A stretch of DNA of 64,000 nt from assembly GCA_964501335.1 (NCBI GenBank), contig CAZCTC010000022.1:38394-102393 (forward strand). Direction: 5' to 3'. The notes beneath the pieces were generated by a model. It saw only the letters and a program-made list of their open reading frames with translations, made no database searches and was not told where the DNA came from. This document shows, piece after piece, positions 26,545 to 34,229 of this stretch. The position numbers and the translations under genes were made by a program. This DNA is from CAZCTC01 sp964501335. Lineage in GTDB: Bacteria; Chloroflexota; Anaerolineae; B4-G1; SLSP01. Within the stretch, counting starts at the first letter, position 1. Each line of letters starts with the position of its first letter.

Positions 26545-28125
26545 ATGATGACAATACAGAAAATACTACGAGAAATACGGGCGACTGTTATGGATTGGAT
26601 CTCGGCGATTGTAGCCGCGATTCTATTAGATGATATTGCCGATGTTAACGCTCCGTCGCCAGGAACCGGCTATGGGCTCGGGTGGAATGGCAATGAATGG
26701 GTCCCGTACGATTACCCGACAACGACCCAGGTCAAGCAGTTGATTTTACAACTGGCCGGAGGAACATGGTTTCTCCACGAAGAGGATTCTGATATTTCCG
26801 GATACGAACTGCTATTAGGAACCCCGGCAAATTCAGTAGAAACATCAGACAGCGCCGTTGCAAATTCAGGGACTGGCGAGGTTCCAATCGACGAATACAT
26901 AACACCTTTCGGAGGCCTTGGACTGTCGTTGATTCCAGGCGGAGCCTGGCATTTCACGACATTTGCATCGGTAGACTCGTCTGTCGGAACATCGCAAATA
27001 GTTATCCGGGTCTACAAACGCAATCCGGGCAATGTAGAGACAGAGTTGTTCTCTGTCGTTACGAGTGAGATCAATGCCACAACTGTAACCGAATATAGCG
27101 TAGAAACAGTTCAGCCGGATTTTGCGATATTTGAGACGGATAGAATTGTTATCAAATATCTATTTAAAACAACGTCTGCTGTTGACAGGACTGGAACGCT
27201 CTATTATGAGGGAACCAGTCACTACTCGCATGTCCACACGCCGATCGGCGGCGGAGTGGCGGCGATTAGTACCCAAGACACAGCAACAATTGACATGGAA
27301 CTGAACTCGTCAAATGTTTTGACCGCGAATTTGACGGCGGGTCTCGACGACCTGACAGACGTTCTCGTCGAATCATATACAGACGGTGCCACCCTGGTGG
27401 CAAATTCTGGAGAGTCAGCATTTGAGTGTCGGAAATTGAAATTTTCTGAACTGTCGTCTGATCTAGGATATCCGATAGCCAGAACCCAAACGTTTAATTT
27501 CGCCGGGACGGCTCTGGATACCAGCGAAAAATGCAACGCGGTAGGCATTCGGTTCTCGGGAGATAGTCCCTTCCCCACGCCGAATCTTGGGACTATCAGC
27601 GGCAGCTGGTCGCACGTTGCTGACCACGGATGGAAACCGGCGTCTACTGTGGACGCACAGGGTCCGGCCTTGTTGATTCCATTGCCGGCGTGTGGCCCGA
27701 ATATAAAAATTGTAGTCGAATTCGAATATGCGCCGTCTGCTGTAACCCAAAAGGGTGCTCTGCACATTGCCGGGCTGACTCGTACACAAAACGTGGCAGC
27801 ATATGTAATAACATACGACGATCAGTTCGGCTCCTCAGGTCTAACTGCGGAGGGGCAGACAAATGACGGCGATGAAACGTATACCGCCAGGTATTCCGGG
27901 ACGTTTTATGCCGGGTCTGCCATCCGCACCTACGGCCTCCGCTGGTTGTCGGCCTGTCCTGGGTTTTACGATGCCCAGGACAGCGCATGGCACTATTACA
28001 CGGCGAAACCGTCAGTAATACCCTACACACCCGAGTATTTATACATCTATTTCCAGAAATACTCGGGCTTCACGTTTTTTGATCCGGTGTATATAAAATC
28101 GGTCACCGTTAGCGGCGAGGTGTAG
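26545..28125 (+). CDS. Tail tip or receptor-binding fibre protein
   Basis: A 526-aa beta-rich protein. The N-terminal helix and 'LDDIADVNAPSPGTGYGLGW' connect it to the tip; 'NGNEWVPYD' style repeats are widespread in tail fibres. Two beta-rich domains follow, the last ('YLYIYFQKYSGFTFFDPVYI') being lectin-like in feel. A paired ATG at 26545/26548 makes the exact start uncertain by one residue. It is the best candidate for host recognition. Confidence 0.6.
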   Translation: MMTIQKILREIRATVMDWISAIVAAILLDDIADVNAPSPGTGYGLGWNGNEWVPYDYPTTTQVKQLILQLAGGTWFLHEEDSDISGYELLLGTPANSVETSDSAVANSGTGEVPIDEYITPFGGLGLSLIPGGAWHFTTFASVDSSVGTSQIVIRVYKRNPGNVETELFSVVTSEINATTVTEYSVETVQPDFAIFETDRIVIKYLFKTTSAVDRTGTLYYEGTSHYSHVHTPIGGGVAAISTQDTATIDMELNSSNVLTANLTAGLDDLTDVLVESYTDGATLVANSGESAFECRKLKFSELSSDLGYPIARTQTFNFAGTALDTSEKCNAVGIRFSGDSPFPTPNLGTISGSWSHVADHGWKPASTVDAQGPALLIPLPACGPNIKIVVEFEYAPSAVTQKGALHIAGLTRTQNVAAYVITYDDQFGSSGLTAEGQTNDGDETYTARYSGTFYAGSAIRTYGLRWLSACPGFYDAQDSAWHYYTAKPSVIPYTPEYLYIYFQKYSGFTFFDPVYIKSVTVSGEV

Positions 28126-28126
28126 A

Positions 28127-28579
28127 ATGGCGATGAACGCAACAGTGGGAGCCGGTGGAGAGGTGCGGGTGCTGGACGGGTCAACGGTAACTGCGCAGTG
28201 GATAGACTGCGACGAGGGAGAGCGGCTGCTCGTCCTCGACGACCGGATCGCGCAGATTCTCAATGCGCTTGAGGCCAACGGATCGACGCAGGCCGCGGCG
28301 GCCGCGCAGGCGATCCGGCAGACCGGGCGCATTGTGGGGCGGTTTGTTAACCGGGGGGAGGGGTGGCTAAAAAAAGTCCCCACGGTCCCCCCGCCAATTG
28401 TGGGAAGCATACATTCGTGCACCGTGCGATCCATTAACGGGGCCATCATTGCCGAAATCGCGCCTGGGTCGGAGGTAAAAATCCCGTTCCGGTACGCCTC
28501 AGGGTTATCGGTGGGGGATGTCGTGCGCGTGCGGATCTCCCGCATTGGACCGGCGCGGCCAGTCGGCATTCCGGTCTGA
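28127..28579 (+). CDS. Hypothetical phage protein, last of late operon
   Basis: A 150-aa protein with a GAGG ribosome site. Two small beta-rich parts are joined by a helix with Ala-rich repeats ('ANGSTQAAAAAQAI'). The C-terminal 'CTVRSINGAIIAEIAPGSE' and 'GDVVRVRISRIGPARPVGI' could be an OB or SH3-like barrel. It lies two bases after the fibre gene and immediately before a terminator, so it may be a fibre accessory or tip protein. Not recognised. Confidence 0.5.
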   Translation: MAMNATVGAGGEVRVLDGSTVTAQWIDCDEGERLLVLDDRIAQILNALEANGSTQAAAAAQAIRQTGRIVGRFVNRGEGWLKKVPTVPPPIVGSIHSCTVRSINGAIIAEIAPGSEVKIPFRYASGLSVGDVVRVRISRIGPARPVGIPV

Positions 28580-28597
28580 TTACGCAGGTATTCAAAG

Positions 28598-28624
28598 CCG
28601 GCCCTGGTCACCATCCAGGGCCGG
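28598..28624 (+). terminator. Terminator of the late operon
   Basis: CCGGCCCTGG pairs perfectly with CCAGGGCCGG around a 7-nt loop and is followed by TTTG, 19 bp after the last late gene. Confidence 0.7.
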
Positions 28625-28931
28625 TTTGCCTTGTCACCCTCCCGCAGCTTCGGCCTCCCGTGGCAATCCGTCGCTTCTCCCCACTGCCGATCCTCCGCCC
28701 TGACCGCTATCAATTCCGCCCCACCCCGTTGTTTCCCCCTGTTGCCGGCATTGCGGCCTGCCGTCGGACGGTGGCCACGGCGGCCAGGACGGTGACGGGG
28801 CTGCCGACCAGCTGCTCCCGACCTGCTGCCGCAGCTGCGCTCTACCCACGCCCACCGGTGGACATTGCCTCGATTCATTCATCGATGAACCGATGAACGG
28901 CATAGGGTAGTCGCGGAGCTGTAAACGTCTA

Positions 28932-28970
28932 GTACCTGGTGTACCCGGTGTACCTGGGGAATTTATTTAG
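28932..28970. repeat. GTACC-rich repeat block shared with second element
   Basis: Three GTACC units with about 9-bp period (GTACCTGGT, GTACCCGGT, GTACCTGGG) run into GAATTTATTTAG. The same arrangement, in inverted form, occurs at 54160-54190, with a second copy at 54217-54243. It looks like a set of protein-binding iterons. The protein that binds it is unknown. Confidence 0.7.
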
Positions 28971-29008
28971 AACGATCGCGCGCCCGGGTGATTATTGTTT
29001 TGCGTAAG

Positions 29009-29039
29009 TTATCCCCAGGTTGGGATAACCTGGGGATAA
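29009..29039. repeat. 13-bp inverted repeat with DnaA-box-like ends
   Basis: TTATCCCCAGGTT (29009-29021) and AACCTGGGGATAA (29027-29039) are perfect inverted copies around GGGAT. Each arm starts with TTATCCCCA, one base away from the DnaA consensus TTATCCACA. Confidence 0.6.
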
Positions 29040-29127
29040 TGTTCTCAATGGCGAACATCGATGCTTCGACGATACCCCTGCACCCAGGTCCCACCGGTCG
29101 TGTGATCAACGCCTAAAACGCAACAAA

Positions 29128-29162
29128 AAAGGGGGCCACCGGTGCTCCCGGTGGCCCCCTTT
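29128..29162 (-). terminator. Terminator of the early operon
   Basis: A 15-bp perfect stem (AAAGGGGGCCACCGG and its complement) around a 5-nt loop. On the minus strand it is followed by a run of T's. It lies 11 bp past the last early gene. Confidence 0.85.
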
Positions 29163-29173
29163 GGGATCAGTCG

Positions 29174-29533
29174 TCAATCCTCATATTCGTCTTCCAGCTG
29201 CTCCGCTGGATCATCAGGCCCCCCATCGTCCGGCAACCAGGCCGGGGCCGGAAGCGAGGGGATGGGCTGCGGGACAACCCAGAGATCGATGGGCCGGATG
29301 TGGACCCGGCCGGCCGCTACCCGGGCGACCTCTTCGGTGGTCGGAGTGATAGCATAGATGGATCCGGCGCTGAACATTTTTGAGAATGCCGGCTGCTCTT
29401 CGTTGGCTGGCACATCGACCCGGAGGAATGCAGTGCCGGCGATGACGACTTCACTGCACTGGCCGGCGATGATACTCCGGCCCATGAGTTCTACCACTGC
29501 CCACCCATTGAACTGAGCTTTTTCTGTTTCCAT
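29174..29533 (-). CDS. Conserved phage/plasmid protein, function unknown
   Basis: A 119-aa protein from an ATG at 29533 with AAAGGAA upstream. The pattern 'FNGWAVVELMGRSIIAGQCS', then 'AGTAFLRVDVP' and 'SIYAITPTTEEVARVAA', is one I know from many phage and plasmid hypothetical proteins. They share a small beta fold whose role has not been described. The C-terminus is Pro-rich and then acidic. Last gene of the early operon. Confidence 0.6.
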   Translation of the reverse strand: METEKAQFNGWAVVELMGRSIIAGQCSEVVIAGTAFLRVDVPANEEQPAFSKMFSAGSIYAITPTTEEVARVAAGRVHIRPIDLWVVPQPIPSLPAPAWLPDDGGPDDPAEQLEDEYED

Positions 29534-29547
29534 CGTTAATTTCCTTT

Positions 29548-29640
29548 CTACATACTGACAATGATTAAAATGGCCGCCACGGTCACGGCCAAAGAACACA
29601 GTAAAACGACAACTGGAGCGCTCAACTTTACTTTTCCCAT
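29548..29640 (-). CDS. 30-aa single-helix membrane peptide
   Basis: ATG at 29640 to TAG at 29548. After a basic start (MGKVK) the peptide is one hydrophobic helix ('APVVVLLCSLAVTVAAILII'). The ribosome site is GGAAAGGGGAAAT. Small, but well-formed; role unknown. Confidence 0.45.
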   Translation of the reverse strand: MGKVKLSAPVVVLLCSLAVTVAAILIIVSM

Positions 29641-29657
29641 GGTATTTCCCCTTTCCA

Positions 29658-29687
29658 GCGGCCCGGCCGGTGACCTGGCCGGGCCGC
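29658..29687 (-). terminator. GC-rich intercistronic hairpin
   Basis: GCGGCCCGGCC pairs perfectly with GGCCGGGCCGC around an 8-nt loop, just upstream of the 30-aa peptide's ribosome site. There is no T tract, so it may be an attenuator or RNA-stability element rather than a full terminator. Confidence 0.4.
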
Positions 29688-29721
29688 CGAGTATGTTGAT
29701 TATCGGAACCAAATTATGCTT

Positions 29722-30126
29722 TTAGGCCTCGCGCCCATCATCGCTTGAATGGCTCTTTATGATCCGTTCCGCGTTTATCACAATTGAATCCATGCCAACC
29801 CTCGACACAATGTCTTTCGTTGCCTTATATTTTTTCCACCAGAGAGTAAGCAATTTTACAGCGCGCCACATGCATTCTGGACAAATCCCAACAGAATTTT
29901 CAAGCGTTTCGTGATTACACCCTCCCCAAGGCTCTACACTCGGGTTGAAATTTGCGATAGCTTCGGCCTTCTCCGCCCGGGCTTTCCACTCGTTTCGTTC
30001 GGTTTCTGCCTTTTCGGCACGCAGCAGGATCTCAGCTATCATCCCTCCCGCAGCAGGGAAAAGATTGGCGACCTGCTGATAAATTCCGGCTCGGTTCAAA
30101 GCGTCTTCCATCTGTTGCTGTTCCAC
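29722..30126 (-). CDS. Hypothetical coiled-coil protein with CxxC
   Basis: A 134-aa protein with a GTG start and a CAGGAG ribosome site at the right distance. A coiled coil ('RAEKAETERNEWKARAEKAE') is followed by a CNH...CPEC cluster that may bind zinc, then a helical basic part. Very common style in phage early operons; not recognised. Confidence 0.5.
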   Translation of the reverse strand: MEQQQMEDALNRAGIYQQVANLFPAAGGMIAEILLRAEKAETERNEWKARAEKAEAIANFNPSVEPWGGCNHETLENSVGICPECMWRAVKLLTLWWKKYKATKDIVSRVGMDSIVINAERIIKSHSSDDGREA

Positions 30127-30130
30127 GGCT

Positions 30131-30511
30131 CTACTCCTGTTTCAAATTCACTACGGCATATTCATTGTCTGCAATGGGCCGATCCGCCGGGAGCGGCTGG
30201 GTGATGATCGGGAGAAAGCGCCGCACCTCCCGACTGACCAAATATTCGCTGGTGAACATCCGCAGCTGCCAATATGTGTTGGCGGTTGCTTCCAGTTCCA
30301 TGTAAATGTCAGGGCTGCTCTGGGCCAGTTGGGCCAGGATGTAGACGTTGCAAATTCCGGGAACCTGAACAAAGACGGCATCATCGCGGTAGTACGTCAC
30401 TGTATACCCGCGATCGTGCAGGCCGGTGGCGGTTTCAAAACGCTGGAGCATCTTCTGAACCTGCTCCGGCAATTCCAGTTTTCGGACCCATTCAATTTTT
30501 CGCTTTGCCAT
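30131..30511 (-). CDS. Hypothetical phage protein (126 aa)
   Basis: Starts MAKRKIEWVRKLELP with AAAGGGG upstream. It reads as an alpha/beta protein with 'VTYYRDDAVFVQVPGICNVY' and a helical end. It ends five bases before the next gene. Not recognised; no catalytic motif seen. Confidence 0.5.
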   Translation of the reverse strand: MAKRKIEWVRKLELPEQVQKMLQRFETATGLHDRGYTVTYYRDDAVFVQVPGICNVYILAQLAQSSPDIYMELEATANTYWQLRMFTSEYLVSREVRRFLPIITQPLPADRPIADNEYAVVNLKQE

Positions 30512-30557
30512 TTTTCCCCTTTGTGTTTCAGCTACTGATAACGCCGATTATCGGTAC

Positions 30558-30785
30558 CTAAAATAGTTTTTCCTGCCTGCCCCCATGAGGGCATTTAAAG
30601 AAGGTCTCCTCTTTGAAGATTTTCTCTTCGAGGTCGGTATCACTCACCCTCTCAACAGCCATTCCGCCAGCGATGAAACTGGAAACGTCCTTAGCCGTCG
30701 ATTTGTCCATATAATCGGCACAAAGGGCCATCACGCACCCGCAGGGCAACCGCCCAATATAACTGAATCCGGTCTGTGTTTTCAT
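30558..30785 (-). CDS. Small Cys-containing protein (75 aa)
   Basis: ATG at 30785 with GGAGAAG. The 'IGRLPCGCVMALCADY' start and 'FFKCPHGGRQ' end together give four Cys and a His that could form a zinc site. Found in this style in phage early regions; function unknown. Confidence 0.5.
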   Translation of the reverse strand: MKTQTGFSYIGRLPCGCVMALCADYMDKSTAKDVSSFIAGGMAVERVSDTDLEEKIFKEETFFKCPHGGRQEKLF

Positions 30786-30800
30786 CGCTCACTTCTCCAT

Positions 30801-31013
30801 TTATCGGAACCGGATCTTGATGAACTCAATGTCCCAGTCCGGATCGCTCCAGACTGACTCGCCGCTGGCCTCTACCTCCATCCGGTCGTCGTCTTCGATG
30901 AACAGGAGCTTCACTGGCTCATTGCAACAACCGCACTGAGTAAACATCACGTCGGCCGGGTCGCTGTTTTCCTCTCCACACTGTGGGCAATTCCAGGGGT
31001 ATAGGTAGCTCAT
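30801..31013 (-). CDS. Small zinc-ribbon protein (70 aa)
   Basis: ATG at 31013 with GGAGGAATAG. CPQC at residues 9-12 and CGCC at about 27-30 form a zinc ribbon; the C-terminal half is acidic and strand-rich. Role unknown. Confidence 0.55.
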   Translation of the reverse strand: MSYLYPWNCPQCGEENSDPADVMFTQCGCCNEPVKLLFIEDDDRMEVEASGESVWSDPDWDIEFIKIRFR

Positions 31014-31015
31014 GG

Positions 31016-31450
31016 CTATTCCTCCGCCAGATCATCGGCCAGAACATCGACTCCATAATGGGCATTGAACATCTCAATAGCTTCAGCAAGGCCCGGGTGG
31101 CGGAAATATAAATCACCTTCGCGGGTACGGTGGGCGAAGACCAGACGCAAATGACGGGGACTAGCCGGCTCGATCGAAACCCGGCAGCACATCAGGTGAG
31201 CCATGAGCACCAGCTGCGTGAGCTGATCGCCGTCAAAGGTGGCCAGCCAGTGACTTTTGTCGACCACGATGGTGATAAAATCCGTGTTGCTCCAGTCCAC
31301 CTTCTTGGCCTGATCCTCAATGTGGTAGATCCCCTGATAGAGATCTCCCAGAATGGTGGCGGCTTTCTTTCCGATCGGCGACAAGGGCCCTTTGTAATGA
31401 CCGTTTTCAATTTGACTTTGAATCCAGCTTGCTCCAGCGTAGTGGTTCAT
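31016..31450 (-). CDS. Hypothetical phage protein (144 aa)
   Basis: ATG at 31450 with AAAGGAG. A helical N-terminus ('YAGASWIQSQIENGHYKGPL') is followed by 'FITIVVDKSHWLATFDGDQL' and 'RHLRLVFAHRTREGDLYF'. It overlaps the previous gene in the operon by four bases, so translation is coupled. Not recognised. Confidence 0.5.
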   Translation of the reverse strand: MNHYAGASWIQSQIENGHYKGPLSPIGKKAATILGDLYQGIYHIEDQAKKVDWSNTDFITIVVDKSHWLATFDGDQLTQLVLMAHLMCCRVSIEPASPRHLRLVFAHRTREGDLYFRHPGLAEAIEMFNAHYGVDVLADDLAEE

Positions 31451-31875
31451 TTTGACTCCTTTACCGGCAATGCGTGGGGGATAATCTCCAGGACTGCGGC
31501 GGCATCCCGGATCTCGGCCATGGCCTCAGCGCCATATCCCCAGGGATCTCCTTCGCTGTACCATGCCGGCCAGGGGCCGAAGTGGCCCGGCCGGACCTGA
31601 TCGCCGTCGGCAATGTATTTCCACAGTTCCTGAACCAGCTTTAGCAGTGTCCCCCCTTCGCTGAAGTGATTGAAGCTTTCGAGGTAACGAACTGCATGCG
31701 TTCGTTCTTTGGTTCCCTCATCAAACCAACTGATCCATCCCGCTTCGTCAATCTCGAAGTGACTGACCTTTCCCTCATGCTCGAAAAAGTTATAGCCGCG
31801 TTCGGCGATGAAACACAGCAGTGAGTTGGCGTTGCTGGCCCGGATCTGGCGGGCCTCGATAGTTTTGGCGTTCAT
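31447..31875 (-). CDS. Hypothetical phage protein (142 aa)
   Basis: The ATG at 31875 overlaps the preceding gene (ATGA). The sequence starts MNAKTIEARQIRASNANSL, with aromatic-rich 'ERGYNFFEHEG' and 'GHFGPWPAWYSEGDPWGYG' stretches. An upstream in-frame extension is Arg/Gly-rich and unlikely to be real. Not recognised. Confidence 0.5.
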   Translation of the reverse strand: MNAKTIEARQIRASNANSLLCFIAERGYNFFEHEGKVSHFEIDEAGWISWFDEGTKERTHAVRYLESFNHFSEGGTLLKLVQELWKYIADGDQVRPGHFGPWPAWYSEGDPWGYGAEAMAEIRDAAAVLEIIPHALPVKESK

Positions 31876-32150
31876 CGCAGGACTCCCAGTTTTTTCAGCG
31901 CTTCTTCCAGCGTGATCTCCCGGCGGATCGCCCCCTCTCCTTCGCACTCACTGCAAATCGTCTCGTCTTCCCGCAGCGCCGAAACATCGTGACCACAGCT
32001 CAGCGTTTTAGAGGCCCAGGGCATGCAGGCGTCAGGGGCCTGATCCTCGCCACAGATACCGCAATATAGCCGCGACCCATTGTATCCGTCCCCATGGCAT
32101 TCCGGGCACTCCCCGGACTCGATTACGTAGAATTTCGTTTTGTCGTTCAT
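31872..32150 (-). CDS. Zinc-finger protein with DnaJ-type CxxCxGxG motifs
   Basis: A 92-aa protein. CPECHGDGYNG (near residue 15), CGICGED and CSECEGEG give the CxxCxGxG pattern of DnaJ-type zinc fingers; a separate 'LSCGHDV' adds a metal ligand. The C-terminus is helical. Such mini zinc fingers are frequent in phage early operons, usually with unknown partner. Confidence 0.6.
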   Translation of the reverse strand: MNDKTKFYVIESGECPECHGDGYNGSRLYCGICGEDQAPDACMPWASKTLSCGHDVSALREDETICSECEGEGAIRREITLEEALKKLGVLR

Positions 32151-32190
32151 CGGTTCCTCCGTTTGAATTCTGCTCTACAATGCCGCCCTC

Positions 32191-32385
32191 TTATTCAGAG
32201 GGTTTATTCGTGCGCCGCGCCGGGTGCAGCAGATCGACCCTGACGGTCCGGTGTTTCCCCTGCCAGTCGCGAACATAGGCCGTTTTCCCGTCCTGGGAGA
32301 GGTAAACGATCCTTCCCGCGCCGTCCTCCCCCCAGATGACATGATCTCCTACCTGAATTTTTCGTTCTTCCTGTTTCTCATCCAT
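32191..32385 (-). CDS. Small KOW/SH3-like protein (64 aa)
   Basis: ATG at 32385 with GGAGTGGG. After a charged start the sequence reads 'VGDHVIWGEDGAGRIVYLSQ' and 'KTAYVRDWQGKHRTVRV', the repeated beta-strand pattern of a small barrel (KOW- or SH3-like). It overlaps the next gene upstream by eight bases. Function unknown. Confidence 0.5.
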   Translation of the reverse strand: MDEKQEERKIQVGDHVIWGEDGAGRIVYLSQDGKTAYVRDWQGKHRTVRVDLLHPARRTNKPSE

Positions 32386-32599
32386 TGCCCACCCACTCCG
32401 GCTTCATCGCCATAATCAAGTTTGCGAATTCATGGGCCGGGAGCATTTCACCGCCCATCTGATAAACCATGTCGATGTGGTAGTCGGCGGCTTCCCGGAT
32501 ACGTTCAAAATCGAGCAGGTAAGCCCGGACACCGCAGCCGACGATTTCAGCCAGGACTTGATCTTCATAATTTTTTTGTTGCTGCGCTACCCAATCCAT
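32378..32599 (-). CDS. Hypothetical helical protein (73 aa)
   Basis: ATG at 32599 with GGGGAAG. Mainly helical ('QQQKNYEDQVLAEIVG', 'FERIREAADYHIDMVY'), acidic. Between the helicase-loader gene and the small barrel protein. Not recognised. Confidence 0.45.
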   Translation of the reverse strand: MDWVAQQQKNYEDQVLAEIVGCGVRAYLLDFERIREAADYHIDMVYQMGGEMLPAHEFANLIMAMKPEWVGNG

Positions 32600-32601
32600 C
32601 G

Positions 32602-33123
32602 TTACTTCCCCCCCGGCAAAGCCATTTTGTGAGCCAGGTTACTCATCTGGAGCATAGCCCGCTCCGCCTTTTCCGTCGTAAGCGCGGCGGCCTGGTTTTG
32701 AATCCGCGTGCTACAGGTCTCGTAGATTTTGCGGAATTGCCCGCGGATGATCGAGATGTCTTCCGAAAGGCAAATTTCGCGCCAGCCGATGGAATTTACG
32801 GCCTGGGTGATCGACTGATGTGAAAACCTTGGAATTCCGTAAGATCCGACGGCGTAGATCTGCCGCATTACCTCGCCCCAGGCTTCGTCGTGGTCGGGAG
32901 GCCGTGTTTCGGACGATTCCATAACGGCCTGCCGGATCTCGGAAACGCTGGGGAAAAATTGATTATGGCTCAAAGCCCAGACCACGCCCCGCTTCAGATC
33001 GGAGATCGGCACATCGGCCAGCATGACCATGTAAACAGCGAACGATTCCGGGGTGAGTTTGTTGTTGGGATACGCTGCCGCCAACATCCTCAAAACGGGT
33101 AACATTTCTGATTCAGTGGCCAT
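32602..33123 (-). CDS. Helicase loader/inhibitor-like replication protein (G39P-like)
   Basis: A 173-aa protein overlapping the end of the replisome organizer by 11 bp. The N-terminal half, 'LRMLAAAYPNNKLTPESFAV' then 'DLKRGVVWALSHNQFFPSVS', matches the pattern of SPP1 G39P-type proteins, which bind the replicative helicase and load it at the origin. No helicase gene is found in the phage, so it would recruit the host DnaB. The C-terminal helical tail is likely flexible. Confidence 0.65.
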   Translation of the reverse strand: MATESEMLPVLRMLAAAYPNNKLTPESFAVYMVMLADVPISDLKRGVVWALSHNQFFPSVSEIRQAVMESSETRPPDHDEAWGEVMRQIYAVGSYGIPRFSHQSITQAVNSIGWREICLSEDISIIRGQFRKIYETCSTRIQNQAAALTTEKAERAMLQMSNLAHKMALPGGK

Positions 33124-34027
33124 GAATTACCTCCCCATCGACTACGTTTTCAGGCTCAAACCCTGATTTTCCCATCAGGGCGCTTTCGAGAGCATTCAAG
33201 GCATCCATCCCGGTGGGTTGCTGCGACTGGCCTTGAATTTTCCGGGGCTGCGGCCGCTGGCCGGGAATTTCGCGCCGGTTATACCAATCCAGCATTCCGT
33301 TCACGTCGAACGGAGCCCAACCTTTCCCGCGCCACCCGAGAATGACCTTTCCCCAAAAATCGAGATCCTCTTCCGGGATCTTTGCCAGTTCCGGGAAAAT
33401 TTCCCTTGCCGGCCAGCGTCCGGTTATGGCATGAAACTTAACGGCGGCTGGAACTTCTTTTCCCTTGAGGGAATCATTGCGATTTTTGGGGGCCGGAGCG
33501 GTAGATTCCCGAAGGGAATCATTTTTCTTTCCAGATCCCGGTTTTTTTTGCGGTTCAACATCTTCTTCTTCTCTCCTCTTCTCTTCTCTACTCTCCTCTT
33601 CTCTTAATGACGTGACTTTTGCCTGACTCACGTCTTTGTCACTCGTGACACTCGCGTTACTCTTGGCCTTTTCACGGCTGCGGCGCTGGCGGTCGTTCCA
33701 TTCCTCGCGCCGTTGGGCTTGTGACGGCCCCTGACGATCGATGAATCCCAACACCACCCAAACCCCTTCTTCCAGAACGATGAACCCGGCCTTGGTAAGG
33801 GCCTCGAAGTCTCCCTTGATCGTCGCGTCGTCTACCCGCAGCATCCAGGCGATATCCTCCAGCGTCAGCGGGCGGCCGTCGTCGGCCAGATATCCTCCGC
33901 AGTCGCACTTTCCCGCCAGGGCTTCCAGCTGGACGACCCTCCATCGTTGTATTTCCGTCAGTCGTCCCATGCGCGGATCATCGAGGATCGACGTTTGAAG
34001 TTTTACCCATGGCATTGAAGTTTGCAT
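33113..34027 (-). CDS. Phage replisome organizer-like (DnaD-type) protein
   Basis: A 304-aa protein. Residues 1-100 form a winged-helix domain ('RWRVVQLEALAGKCDCGGYL', 'LTLEDIAWMLRVDDATIKGD') as in phage replisome organizers that bind the origin. A long Glu/Arg/Lys-rich disordered linker follows ('REEESREEKRREEED'), and then a C-terminal part ('FWGKVILGWRGKGWAPFDVN') like the DnaD-type helicase-contact tail. A GGAGG ribosome site fits the ATG at 34027. With the loader beside it, this is the phage replication initiation pair. Confidence 0.7.
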   Translation of the reverse strand: MQTSMPWVKLQTSILDDPRMGRLTEIQRWRVVQLEALAGKCDCGGYLADDGRPLTLEDIAWMLRVDDATIKGDFEALTKAGFIVLEEGVWVVLGFIDRQGPSQAQRREEWNDRQRRSREKAKSNASVTSDKDVSQAKVTSLREEESREEKRREEEDVEPQKKPGSGKKNDSLRESTAPAPKNRNDSLKGKEVPAAVKFHAITGRWPAREIFPELAKIPEEDLDFWGKVILGWRGKGWAPFDVNGMLDWYNRREIPGQRPQPRKIQGQSQQPTGMDALNALESALMGKSGFEPENVVDGEVIHGH

Positions 34028-34051
34028 ACCAGTCCTCCAGGTTTATAGATT

Positions 34052-34074
34052 GGCTCCGGCGCCGGGCCGGAGCC
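34052..34074 (-). terminator. Intercistronic hairpin
   Basis: A 9-bp perfect stem (GGCTCCGGC and complement) around GCCGG, between the 42-aa peptide and the replisome organizer. No T tract; probably RNA processing or attenuation. Confidence 0.35.
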
Positions 34075-34082
34075 TGGTGTTT

Positions 34083-34211
34083 TTACTGAACGATCCTGAC
34101 ATTGATGGGCGGCTGCGGGGGCGGTGGAGGGGGCGGCGTTACCCATGCATCGACGATGAAGTAGATCCCCGTCAGGATGAACCCCAACATAAATACTGCT
34201 CCTGCGTTCAT
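34083..34211 (-). CDS. 42-aa membrane peptide with proline-rich tail
   Basis: ATG at 34211 with a strong AAAGGAGC ribosome site. One membrane helix ('AVFMLGFILTGIYFIVDAW') is followed by a run of prolines and a short basic end. It follows the membrane-anchored FtsK-like ATPase, which suggests a membrane partner, though this is only positional. Confidence 0.5.
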   Translation of the reverse strand: MNAGAVFMLGFILTGIYFIVDAWVTPPPPPPPQPPINVRIVQ

Positions 34212-34229
34212 CTGCTGCTCCTTTCGTGA

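Larger units (their letters stand above)
28625..29127. other. Gene-free convergent region with repeats
   Basis: About 500 bp between the convergent late and early operons. No convincing gene is seen on either strand: the short open frames lack ribosome sites and have biased composition. It holds the GTACC repeats (28932-28970) and a TTATCCCCA inverted repeat (29009-29039). This is the most likely place for a replication origin or another DNA-level site of the phage. Confidence 0.6.

Noticed and set aside
28039..28878. Minus-strand open frame of 279 codons near the end of the late operon
   Set aside because: It is antisense to a good gene with ribosome site; composition is Arg/Thr/Pro-rich and it crosses the late terminator.
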